Below are positions 36,020 through 47,019 of a stretch of DNA of 64,000 nt, piece by piece. The stretch comes from Sabethes cyaneus (lineage: Eukaryota > Arthropoda > Insecta > Diptera > Culicidae): the NCBI RefSeq assembly GCF_943734655.1, contig NC_071354.1, positions 174,874,411 to 174,938,410 of the forward strand. Reading direction: 5' to 3'. Position numbers and translations under genes: made by a program. The notes under the pieces are model-generated. The model searched no databases, was not told the origin of the DNA, and was given only the letters and a program-made list of their open reading frames with translations. Each line of letters opens with the position of its first letter. The stretch's first letter is position 1.

Positions 36020-37640
36020 GCCCCCTGGTGGAGAAAAAACGGAAAAGATTACGGCAGACAACATGGCAATCATGACAAATGGGATAGGAAAAGAGGAAAA
36101 ACGCAAGAGAGAAAAAGAAAAAAAATCCGGTACGAAAAAAAAAGCAAACAAAAATTGTTACAGACTCCGAGGGAAAATGTTACGTAACAAGAGAAAAAAG
36201 TGAAAAAGAAAAAAAAAGAAAACAAGGTAAAAAAGAGAAGTCTGGGCAAATAAAGAGGGAAAATGGTAGAAAAAGAAAGGAAACTAAGAGAAAAAGAGGT
36301 GTAAAACTATAGAGAAAACGAGTAAAGGATAAGAGAAAATGAAGACAAGCTGGACAGAAAAAGACCAAAAAAGTAGAAAAACGGAATAGAAAAGGAAAAT
36401 TAAGAAACGAGAACAGAAAAAGAGGCATATGGAGAGTAAAAAGGAAATACGGTAGACATTATCCCGCCAGAAAAGAAAAATAGAACGTAACAGAAAGGAA
36501 GAAAAAGATGGGGTCATGACAGAACAGACGAATACGAAAAAATAAAAAGCGGGTTAACGGGATAGAAAACACAATACGGGACGAGAAAAATATAACTTAG
36601 CTTAGCTTAGACTGATTGCACATATCAATGGTTGCACAATACGGGACGAGAAAAATATATAGAAAAACTAAAGAAAAAAGACGGAAAACGGAACAGAAAG
36701 GAGAGGTAAGTCAGCACTGAAAAGTGCGAAAAACGAAACAGGAAAATAAGAAAAAGAGGAAACAGCGAAAAGAAAAAAGGAAAAACGAGTGATCAAAGAA
36801 GGAAATAAAAATATATAAAACAAAACAGAAAAAATCGCGATGAAAAAGCTGGAAAAACGGAAAAAACGATATAAGAAAGGGAAATTGGGAGAAAACAAGA
36901 GAAGCCAAAAGGAAAAGCATTATTGCAGGAGAGAAAAAGAAAACCGAACCGAGGAAATGAGGAAAACGGGAAAAGGTTAAACGGGATATAAAAGGCGAAA
37001 AATGGGACCGAAAAAGAAGAAAAAAATGCACGAAAACGGTTTGAAGAACTAGGTAATCCAGAGAAGACAACAACGGAAAAATGGGAGATAAAAAAGGAAA
37101 ACCGAAGATCAGTTGGACTCGGCCCCGTAGATGGGTAACTACTTACCCGAAACCGGTCGGCAAAAAGGTAATTTGTATACTTTGTAAGAACAAAAAGTAA
37201 AGTGTCCAAGGCATTTAAGAGAAAACCGAAGAGTCAAGGGAAAAACGATAACCAATAACAGATTAAACGTGACAGAAAAGTGGAAAGGGAGAACAGACAA
37301 AGATAGAAAACAAGAGAGAAAGGAGATGAATAGGGTTGGAAAAAGACGAAACCTGAAACGATAAAAGAAAACGGGGAAGAGAAAAGCCGGAAAACGAAAG
37401 AGAAAATTACAAAAAAATGTGTAAAAATTAGCAAACACAAGAGGTCAAACAGGACAGAAAATAAGCAAAATGGAACAGTAAACTAAGTAAAACGGAATAA
37501 TGAAACATAAAACACGGGGCAGAAAAAGAAAAAACGAGACAACAACAATTAGGAAAAACTTTTCTTCTGTTTTTGAAGAAAAGTGAAAACAAAAACCAAG
37601 AAAACGGTACAGAAAAGAAGAATGAATGGAGCAAAAGGTG
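36020..37640. repeat. Purine-rich tract, about 1.6 kb
   Basis: Plus strand is almost entirely A and G with isolated C and T, built of phrases such as GAAAAACGG, AACGGGAAAAG and GAGAAAAAG without a fixed period. Long open frames on the minus strand (Phe/Ser/Leu-rich) are an artefact of the bias. Confidence 0.85.
36595..36634 (-). mobile_element. 40 bp retroelement 3' end with 25 bp target duplication
   Basis: A 40 bp insert (plus strand ACTTAGCTTAGCTTAGACTG then ATTGCACATATCAATGGTTG) sits between two identical 25 bp copies (36570-36594 and 36635-36659, starting CACAATACGGGACGAG). On the minus strand the insert ends in a (TAAGC)n tail, as expected for a severely 5'-truncated LINE or SINE. Confidence 0.75.
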
Positions 37641-40360
37641 GGAAAACGGATTTCAAATAAAAATTCGTGTCTAATTTGGTGTCCTTATCAGAATTTAAGT
37701 GTAATTTAACGTCCAATGTCAAGTTCGCATAACGCATTAAACTGTTAATTACCACTACGGTACTTTCTCATTCACAATGCAACCAACTTTATTTTACTCA
37801 GTCGATGAGTAAATTCTATCGTGCATCACACGTAAATTACATCTTTAAGTTCACGCTACATTAACAGAACAATTTTGCTGCCGATAGAGCAACAAAATTC
37901 AACGCAGAGAGATAAATAAGCGCTCCGTAGAAGATCCGTCACACTACTATCTAATTTAGTGTGACAATGCAAACCTCTGCGGCATTTTACCACAATTATA
38001 ATCGTGCCGAAAGTACCACATTTGATTTGGGTTGCTGAACGAAATTGGAATCAATCACGAGAGTTCCGTTCAATTTCCGGCATATTTGCATTTCATCAAG
38101 ACAAACCCTATCGATAACTTTATCCAATGCCATTGAGGAGGCGGTAAACGTTATTGGCAGCATTCCCATTTTCACTTCGTTTGCCTTCTGACAATAATCT
38201 GTTGATCCCTTTTCTGGTCCAATCCGAATCCGAAAAACGTAGCCTACGTAGAAGATAGAGCAAAACATCACAATCAAAATAGAACCATTTTTGCGTCACC
38301 TGTAGATTTAGATCTAGACAGAGAAAGCTTTTATCCAGCGGAAATGAGAAAAAATCCATTTTAGTCAGCTGCAATCATTAGTCAGCGATTCCACGTTTCA
38401 TACCCCCATCGTCGTCGCCCGGCTGCTCGATCCGAAAACTTTTTGTGTGTGCTTTGTACATTGTGATGGTTCGCTAAGCCCGACTCTAATTCTGTGATGT
38501 ATTATCTCACTTCGAGCTTCTCCGGAAGCGAATCGTTTCTGTTCTGTATATATTGCATTTCATGGCAGCATCCCTTTTCTTTCTTCTTCGGTGGATATTG
38601 TCCCGGTGGAAAGCTTCTTTTCTTTATTCTCCCAGTTAGCCGATCTCGGTCATTTGGTCCGCACTTTGCCCTGGTTGGCTTCATCGGGTGAATGACGTTT
38701 GAGGCCAGGTTTGCCAAGTTGGTTCACTTGTTGATTCGTGTTCTTTCGTCTCGGTGTTTTCACCGGCAACGCGAAAGGTCGAAAGGAATATCATAGATTC
38801 GAAAGTAAGCCACTACCATACTATGGTGCAAAGCTGTTGCTTGGTGATTCTATTTGCGGAAGGAAATAACCGCTTCTTTGAGTTCCGATTTGGTGAAGTG
38901 TTTTGAGGGGGACTTAAGACCTTTATTATGGAACAATAATAAATTATGATGGTGACAATGCGGTTTTTGTTTTCTACTGATTCATTAGATTGTTTGACAG
39001 ATTATGTTTTATTCTTTTATTTCTTTAGCAAAGTGCCATCATTCAATATTTTGAAAAGCGCACTCGATGAAAAAAAAAAAACAAACAAAACCAAACTTAT
39101 CCTACTGTTTCAGCAACTACCACTAGTTTATGCGACAACCACAGAATGAATTACCTCCGGCTATTTTCTCATCCACGGTGAGAGCAAAGTTCCTCCAGTC
39201 AATTAATTACCACTTTTAGCAGCAAATTAATCCTCTTCGGGCTTTGTTTCGATCGGCGTAGATTGCTACCGCCGACCCCCTGCTCCATTCTGGCATGCGA
39301 AAGAGCCTCCGTTACTTCATAGCGGCGGACTACAGCGAGCAAAGTTTTTGTGCATCCTGCCATAGAAATTTACTCGCTACGGCTCGCGCCTGGTGGTAAA
39401 AGGCTGAAGATTAACTTTTCTCTTCGCAGAACCTTTCTCCAATCTTACCGCTGCTGCTGCTGCAGCACGGTGCTATGGGAAGAAGATGCAAGTGGTATAG
39501 CGCTGCTGTTATCCCTATGTTTTGCTACTAGTGCCGTGAGCCGTTCGGCGTGAAGGTGGAACGGATAGATTACCCACTTTTGCCTGGAGGGAAGTGAAAC
39601 GAGACGGCTTAATCTGGAGAATGCATAGCATATAATCGAAGCAGGAATTTTATGCTGCCAGCAGCGGGTTGTTGCGACTTTGCCTCCGGGATCCAATAAT
39701 GGTGGAACGGTTTGTACGCTAGGTATTCACTAGTTGCGGGTTGTTTTCGCTTCGGGCGGAACAATTTTCGAGTACGGTTTTGATCGCAGTTCTTCGCTGG
39801 TATTCCAAACCATTGAAACTGACCGGGTCGATTGAAAAGCTGCTTACTCGAAATACGCATTAAGATAATTAGGAAAAGTTTTATCTTGTGAGAAAAGGGC
39901 TGCAAAAACTTTCGCCATTCGTTTTATTGTATCTGAAGTTTACGAATGGTTCAATACATTGTTATTGGAAAACTATCGTATTAAGGAGGGCATAGTACTA
40001 TTAACACTATATTTTTTGTTCGTTTCAAATTTATTTTTTTCTCGATAATGCGGGGGATAATATAATGGGGCATTTCCCGGGTGTCTTTGCAGATAAATTC
40101 ATAAGCAAGATGATGATTTGGCAAGGTATTTGTAGTTGTAGAAAGAAAACAAAGCTTTTCATCACTGGAGCAACTATGAAAGGACAACTTTACAAGGAGA
40201 AGTGAAGATAATTTCGCCGTTCATTCGATCACACGAGAGTCTCGTGAAGTTCAGACCCGAATTAGCCAGCTGCCATCAGAACCGGGATGTCGCAGAAAAT
40301 TTATCAAAATAATATGAGTGTCCAATGTCTGACACATAAATATTCGAAGCGGAGTTCGTC
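37641..40360. other. KCNQ large intron with GC-richer patches
   Basis: Patches at about 38390-38720 and 39170-39720 have raised GC, CpG and short trinucleotide runs (CTGCTGCTGCTGCTGC at 39449). No coding exon can be supported; regulatory DNA is possible. Confidence 0.35.
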
Positions 40361-40429
40361 TCAACTAAAAAATAACTAAAAATTTATTGTAAATATAAAA
40401 GGTACAGCCTCGGCTTATTCAGCAAAGTT

Positions 40430-41030
40430 GCAAATAATAAATATTTCTACAAATGTCCCATACAAAACTTTTTCAAATTTTGTTTGGTTGGGACAGAACT
40501 GTCAAATGAAGCAAAATGGAGTGAAACAGATCGAGTTATCTCAGTCTTCGACGTTTAAACCAAAGTCGAACTGTAATTTAGTAGTATTTTCAATGTAAAA
40601 CAATACTTTATCTTTACATTTTTCCACGAGAATAAATAATTGTCAAGCTGTTAAGCCATTTTAGGTGGCAAAATAAAAGAAAGTTTGAACATATTCCTTT
40701 GAACAAAGTTGCAGCATGGCTTAAAGATCCGAAGCTTGAATCAGAATGGTTCATGCTACATAATTAACAAATAATAAAAAAAATCCGAATGCCACAACCT
40801 GTACATGGCCAAAATTGTAAGATTTTTCATCTGCCAAACAGTTTAGCGTCGCCCGGTGACAAACCCTTGAAAGCTCTCTTACTTACTTACAGAGTAACTT
40901 TGCAAAAGACAGTAACTTTCTATATGGCCAGGATTTCGAGTAATTCCGAGATAAAAAGTGCTGTAAAAATACAACGCGTGAGTAACCACGCTAGAAAAGT
41001 TGGCTCAAGGTTAAGGTTAAGGGGATTTCA
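40430..41030. repeat. Dispersed repeat and TTAA-type element end
   Basis: 40433-40540 is the inverted counterpart of 21180-21290. Further on, GCGTGAGTAACCACGC ... AAAGTTGGCTCAAGGTTAA (40979-41020) matches the inverted left end at 4123-4200 (GGTTACTCGCGCGCAC). Possibly one old piggyBac-type family. Confidence 0.45.
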
Positions 41031-41152
41031 AGTGGTTTTGACCAAGTTTTTCGCTAAACTCAACTTATTTTAAGGTAAACACATGCAAGAGTGTAATGCA
41101 TTTTTCTATTATTCACTGCTTTAATTTTGATAAGTTTTAGTTTTCTAGTTAA

Positions 41153-41671
41153 CCCATTATGACCCGGGTATACCTAAATTTGGACCAAATGAAGTGAAAC
41201 TCTGAAATCTATTATATTATGGCTCGAATGTGTCGGGAAACGCAAAATCGTCATTTGGAATGCTTTCAAGGCCAAAATATCGCAGGTTAAATATTTTATA
41301 GGCTCAGTTTCAAACAAACAAATTACAAAGTTTTTTACAGATTTGTTATCGAATTTTGTGATAGACTTTACATATAAATACTAATTTACATGTCAGGTAA
41401 TGTTTCGTCACTGAATGTTGACTTTTTCATGCGTTTTGGAGACAAAAATTTTTTCGCCATTTTTTCAACTTTTTTTCCGCCATTTGTCACAACTTTGCAC
41501 TGTTGAAAATACAGATGAAATGACAAAAACTGACAAATTATATCACACACACATCAGATTGATGTCTTATCTCTCTTGTAGTGATATATTAACAATGCTA
41601 ACTATTGAAATTCAGCAGTAAACAGGTTTTGAAGACGAGGTATGATATATCATACGCTGGGTCATAATGGG
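41153..41671. mobile_element. TTAA-flanked piggyBac-type MITE, 519 bp
   Basis: TTAA at 41149-41152 and 41672-41675 border perfect inverted ends CCCATTATGACCC / GGGTCATAATGGG. TTAA targets with CCC...GGG termini define piggyBac-type elements. The interior frame (41415-41621) is not a transposase. Confidence 0.8.
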
Positions 41672-41871
41672 TTAATGACTTACAATACTTCACAATCGTA
41701 CTGAACAAAGCGTCTCCATTATATACAACTGAAAAGGGTACGCGTGGTTATTTTTCAAGATACAGGTTATTTTAGAGTTTTTAGTTTATTTTTCAAGCAC
41801 TTGTAATAAACGCTAAATATGATTGTATGGTGTACTTCAATAAAACATAATCCTGGAATCATGAGTCAATA

Positions 41872-41955
41872 GGCCGTATGAATAAAACAGTTTGCTTTGC
41901 TTTTCCCGTGTAAATCTTATGGGTAACTTTGCTCTAACTCTTTTATTCATACGGC
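41872..41955. mobile_element. 84 bp mini-MITE (GCCGTATGAATAAAA ends)
   Basis: Both ends intact: GCCGTATGAATAAAA at the left and TTTTATTCATACGGC at the right. Inverted copy of 26098-26183. Confidence 0.75.
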
Positions 41956-43480
41956 TTAATTTGCTCATTATGGGGATTGAATTACTTTCCGCGAAGAAAA
42001 TCTAATTTTTCGTGGGACTTAATGGTGCGTTTTCTAATGATTTTAAGCTATACAAAATCAAGTTACTAGGATGTAAGCTTGAATCATACTTTTGCAAGTG
42101 CTTTCATGACGTTGTAACGCGTTGAGAATGTAGTCAACTGTCAATGTTACTAGAAGGTTTAAATTTATCAACGAAATCTTCTGTGCCATTAATTGCTTGG
42201 TTCGGAAATTTTTTGGACTAAAGCTATGGACATAAGCGCTATATCTCAATACATTACCATTGGTAGTATTTCTTCTTATATTTATCAACTTGAGGACTGC
42301 AGAAGATAGGGTATTAATAGCGCAATTAAGCAGAATATAATTAGTTTTTTTTTTCTTTATTACTCATACTTCAATTAATGTTTGTGAGATATTAATTTTA
42401 CAACCAAAAGGTACTTGCCACTAGGCAAGACCATTACATTTATACGTTGTAGGAGTGACGTAAAAAAATCCGGTTGAATTAGATTGTAGTAATAGTTGCG
42501 CTAAGGTTCTTTTAATTGATCTTCGTTTTCCTATAATTGTGTCAAAGAGATCTTGAATATTAGCTCAACTATAGGTGCTACCACAACTATTGGAGATAGG
42601 GTAGCCAGGGTATTGTTTTTTTTCTGTTTTTTATTTTCAGGTAGGTACGTTAAACTCGAGTTTGTCACATGCTTTTCGAGTCACCATACAGCTCACATTT
42701 GCAAAGTAGCTGATCGGTATTTTATGATATAAATTTGCAACGTATAATTGTTTATATGGTATCAATATATACAATTTATAAAAAGCACATATTTTTTTGC
42801 AGATATTTTCTTTTTCTTTCAATTAAAGAACTACCGGTTTTGTAAGGTCTTTGTAGATTGTCAGGTTCGTACGCCGGTGTATGCTGTTTGATCGTAGCTT
42901 TTTGCGAAGGACAAAGTAGGCCTGATTTCCCGCATGGGTTTCCTTACTAGTGTTGTTGTTCGATCTTAAATACACGAACTTAGGTAGTTGCCATCAACGA
43001 TTACCGTTCGTAAGAGTCACGTGTTTGTTTCTTTTGAATCTTTTCCCTTCATGTATTTGGTCTTTGATGCATTTATTTTAAGCCCAATTTTCCTAGACTC
43101 CGCTTTCAGTATAGCTTATATGACCTTCGCCGTCGCAAAGTTCCTAGCTATGATATCAAAGTTCGCTGCAAAGCCTTCGTGAACATCGTGGTTTATCCGG
43201 AAATCCGTGTTCGTGCATTATCTGCCGTAGCTGGTCTTCAACGACTGTATCGTATGCTGCTTTGGAATTAACAAAGATGTGATGTGTAGGGACGTTGTAC
43301 TTCCGAGATTTCTGAAAGATCTATCGGATGTAAAAAATCTAGTCCGTAGTTGCGCGAGCAACTAAAAGGCAGGGACGATTGGGATACGCATCTCATCTTT
43401 CGATTTTATGCCATTCATATGAACGTCCGATTGCTATAGATCGAATTTAAATTTCAGTTTTCTGCTAATGTGTTTTTTTT
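41956..43480. other. Intronic sequence with a lone MITE end
   Basis: Near 42567-42608 GGTGCTACCACAACTATTGG followed by AGATAGGGTAGCC resembles, inverted, the left end of the element at 43486 (TCCAGTAGTTGTGGTAGTAC). Nothing else recognised. Confidence 0.4.
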
Positions 43481-43485
43481 AATTA

Positions 43486-44048
43486 GGGTAGATGCTCCAG
43501 TAGTTGTGGTAGTACCAGTAGTGGTGGAAACTCGAAATATATCATAATTTTTGGCGGATTTCGAGATAATTTCAGTTTTCCATTGTTAAATATATATTTG
43601 GTAACAGTTTTATCTAAGATACACACTTAAAATTTAAGATGTTGGATCAAAAATTACAAATTCCTTTTGAGCAGACCAATAAAGTGCAATTGCTTAAGAA
43701 ATTCGTGACAATCCATAGCATTTTAACAAGCCTACGCTGTTATCCACCTGCTGCCATGCTCACTGCAAGCGTTACTAAGGCGGTAAACAACATTCTACTA
43801 TTATAGGCAAATATTCTACTATTATAGGAACATTGCCACTACTTTAGGAGTACATGCTTGTGTAAGGAAAAGCAATATTTTAGATATATCAACCAGTAGA
43901 ATGATATAATTTGGGTATGTATTTAAAGTCAACATTATGGTGCACCATATTACCATGTAGTTCAATTGGAAACTAATAAATTGAGCGTTCAAATAGTATT
44001 TCCACACTATCTCCCGACATAATCCGTCCATTACTGGAGCATCTACCC
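43486..44048. mobile_element. TA-flanked element, 563 bp (GGGTAGATGCTCCAGTA ends)
   Basis: Inverted ends GGGTAGATGCTCCAGTAG and GGGTAGATGCTCCAGTAA, each bordered by TA (43484-43485, 44049-44050). Internally a short tandem (GGCAAATATTCTACTATTAT) near 43807. Mariner-type MITE. Confidence 0.78.
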
Positions 44049-44165
44049 TAAGGGATATTACATGCATTGCGTATAATAGACGGCGCCTAAAATTTGGCTG
44101 GTGAAATCGGCAATGTTGCAAATCGAGCAAGAAGTAAAGTATGCCCAGTCTCATGCGAGCGAGTA

Positions 44166-45302
44166 GGGGAACTGGGGGTAAAATGAACACCCTTAGCAAT
44201 TTCGTCATTTGCTCCTCCAGAAAGTTTGGTTGCCGAACTCATTACACAAATTGAAAGTCGGACTCATATTCTACGTAGTAAAATATAAAGATGCTTAAAA
44301 AAAGACGTTTAATCATGAAAAATTCTTTATTTTCGAAAGTGTCACATTCGAGCCTGATTTTTTTTTTGTGTGGGTAAAATGAACATGTCATAGAAAACTA
44401 AAATTAACATACAGTTTGGATAAATTAAACATTATTTTACATTATCATCGTTATACTTAAGCTGTAGATATTCAGCAGGGCTTTTGGAACTAAAATGAGA
44501 CTCCATAAAGTTAATATAATGTATCTTCACCACGTTCATACTATGTTCGACTTTCAACTCGTTTTATCGATCATTTTTCGCCATTTTTCGAGAGACTCGA
44601 TTATTTTGATTGCTTGAATTTTAATTAGCTCGTGGCTGCAGATAAATGGAAAATAAAACTCGTTATACACACTGTTCATGTTGCCCCCATAATGATGTGT
44701 TCATTTTTCTCCCAAAACACAAATTGTTTTCAAGCGTTTATTAAAAACAAATAGTTAATAAAAATATTTGGAATTTTCGACAGATCCGCAGGATAGTGAT
44801 AAGCAACCAACATTAAATGATACGAATAGTTGAAATTTTATTTGTTTCTCCAAAAAAAGCTTATTTATTGCTGATTGCAAGGAAAATTGTACCATCCAAA
44901 GTGCGATATCGCTCATAAAAGTGCTATTTTACTTTAAATCGTTTCGGTATCTTCGGCGCACTTTTTCGTTACATTCCAAGCAATAAGCGCCGAAGAGACC
45001 GAAACAATTTAAGCTAAAATAGCACTTTTAAGAGCGATTTCGCACTTATTGATAGGACAATTTTTCTTGCAATTAGCAATACTAATAGTGGAAATTACCA
45101 TCGGCGTCAGATTCCAGCAAATATTTTTTATTTTTTTAATTTTTTTCACATTGAAAAGCTTATGATATCCTAATAATGTCACAAACAGCTTGAAATACTC
45201 TTAGGTGAAGAAATCTATTGATTTGGAACAGATTTTATTCGGTTTACTAGGAATTTGGCTACCTGTTCATCCCCCCCCTGTTTATTTTACCCACAGTTCC
45301 TC
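44166..45302. mobile_element. TA-flanked element, 1,137 bp (GGGGAACTG-GGGTAAAATGAACA ends)
   Basis: Left end GGGGAACTGGGGGTAAAATG, right end (reverse complement) GAGGAACTGTGGGTAAAATA, with TA on both sides (44164-44165, 45303-45304). GGTAAAATGAACA recurs inside (44372), and ATGTGTTCATTTTTCTCCC lies near 44695. A foldback MITE is inserted at 44867-45080. Confidence 0.72.
44867..45080. mobile_element. Foldback MITE, 214 bp, nested
   Basis: ATTGCTGATTGCAAGGAAAA ... AAAAGTGCTATTTTACTTTA ... TTTCGG pairs along almost its full length with the right half (CCGAAACAATTTAAGCTAAA ... TTGCAATTAGCAAT). The loop is about 30 bp. Confidence 0.75.
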
Positions 45303-45309
45303 TATAAGC

Positions 45310-45700
45310 AGCATCCAGCGCTTACGCAACTGACGCAAGCGTACGATAAGCAACCACCGATTAAAATGGAATTCAAGGACCAAAAGACGGCCCAACCACG
45401 ACGACATTTCCCTACTTATTTTGATTTTTTTCTTTTTTGTTCACCTTACGCCCTCACTTACACACGGGGATAAGACTGCAAGCCCTCGCGAGTGATCGGT
45501 GTCAGCTGCTGCATTGCAATGACGAACGAGAGCGGCGACTGTGGCCGATAGCTAAATACACACTCGCAAAAACTTGTCGCAGTGCATGAAAAAATAAGAG
45601 CGAGAGTCCGTAGGAGATACTCATGCCGGCGTGTTCGTTAGAACTAAAACGCGTGTGTGAAAAAATTAGACCACACGAGCGCGGGCTTGCAACACTGGAA
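45310..45700. repeat. Dispersed repeat, copy A
   Basis: Shares phrases in the same order with 57490-57745: GCATCCA.CGCTTA, CAACTGACGCAAG, and at the end GTGTTCGTTAGAA, ACCACACGA and GCAACACT/ACAACACT. The copies are diverged and differ in length. Confidence 0.5.
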
Positions 45701-45702
45701 AT

Positions 45703-46476
45703 CAGTATGGGGGTAAGACCGGCAGACCCCAGTCAGTTTACAACCGCGAAATGAAAAGCAATAATGTCCAATATTTTGCTATTGATTATGGTTGGATTCG
45801 GCTAATCAGTTCCGAATATATTGCCTGAGTAATTTTCAGTAAATACGGAATATAAAAATGGACGCCATTTGAAATTAACCAAACGTATTATGTGACAGGA
45901 CAGGCACGATGAAAGTCAAATGATCGAGTAAGTTCCGTATCCACCGACAAAGTGACCAGTCCTTTTACTTGAAGACGCATGATGAGTTATGCGACCTCAA
46001 GTTACACCAAGATACAACAATTAGTTCAATAGACGTCTATCTACAATATTGGCTGGGATAACATTGATTCGATCTAAACATGTCTCGGATACTTTTGAAG
46101 AAATAGTTTGGTGACCGGACAGTAGTCGTATATACGGTATATAAGAGGTACCCATAACAGCCGTAACATTGAATAACATCTGCTTTCTCTGTAAAAGACT
46201 GTAAACGAGTTGCCGATCATTCAAGGCGTGTTGACCGCAGACTAAAAATGAACTTGAAACTCCTTCTGAGAATTATAGCTTGAAATCTACTCGCGAGTAA
46301 TTACATTCAGTAGCGCATCGGCGGCACTCGCATTTTTTTTATATATATTTCGATATTTGATGATTCATATCGGTCATGATATCTAAAATAATGAATACTA
46401 ACATGTTCATTGTTTGAAAACACAATTAATTGATGCTATCTAGTAAAAATAAGGGGTACCGGTCTTACCCGCACTG
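45703..46476. mobile_element. Element with GGGTAAGACCGG inverted ends, 774 bp
   Basis: Left CAGTATGGGGGTAAGACCGG, right (reverse complement) CAGTGCGGGTAAGACCGG, followed internally by CCCC on both sides. Non-coding. No clear target duplication. Lies next to two other elements with G-rich ends. Confidence 0.6.
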
Positions 46477-46815
46477 CCGCGGAAAATAATCATACCTCCC
46501 AAACGAAAAGCGAGTTTTTAGAGGACATAAACGACTACAATGTTTGAAAAGTCATAATTTTTTTTATTTCAAGCGTCATTATCACAGAGTTATTGCGTAG
46601 AAGCTGATTGGGTTCTTCTTATTAACGTTAACGTTTTCGTTCCACTTTGGATTTTTCTGCAACCTTTGCTTTACTTTCAAAAATCTTGGAAATTAAAACT
46701 GTACTTGAAGGTTTCGATGTATTATAAGCAGATACAACCATTCAATTTTGATAAAATATGATTAAAAAATGGAATGGTTAGACTGGAGGGACAAAACTAG
46801 ATCTGAGACTAATTG

Positions 46816-46922
46816 CCCTAGTAGCACAGTTGTTACAAACCAGTTGTGGCAACCGATATGGGTCAAATTTCAGTCATAAATGAGTTGCTGCAACTAAAAG
46901 TGTCGAAGGTGTGCTGCTTGGG
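46816..46922. mobile_element. 107 bp MITE, copy 3
   Basis: Ends CCCTAGTAGCACAG and (reverse complement) CCCAAGCAGCACAC, with TTTCAGTCATAAATGAGTTG in the middle. Confidence 0.75.
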
Positions 46923-46954
46923 TGATACATGGGTGTGGCATTGTTTTGCATAAA

Positions 46955-47012
46955 GCACTCGGGTACCAACCGAGTAATTGAGGGTTGGAGTCCCACTACC
47001 ACTAAGCTACCC
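46955..47012 (-). other. tRNA-like sequence
   Basis: On the minus strand GGGTAGCTTAGTGGTAG resembles a tRNA 5' end with an A box. GGGACTCCAACCC could be an anticodon arm (TCC, Gly). CTCGGTTGGTACCCGAG is a perfect 5 bp T-arm-like stem, but its loop departs from TTCGANT. The acceptor stem is not complementary, so it is not a functional tRNA by inspection. Possibly a tRNA-derived SINE fragment. Confidence 0.3.
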
Positions 47013-47019
47013 AATATTT

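Noticed and set aside
36180..37755. Many long minus-strand frames, Phe/Ser-rich
   Set aside because: Artefact of the purine-rich plus strand; no start context or domain.
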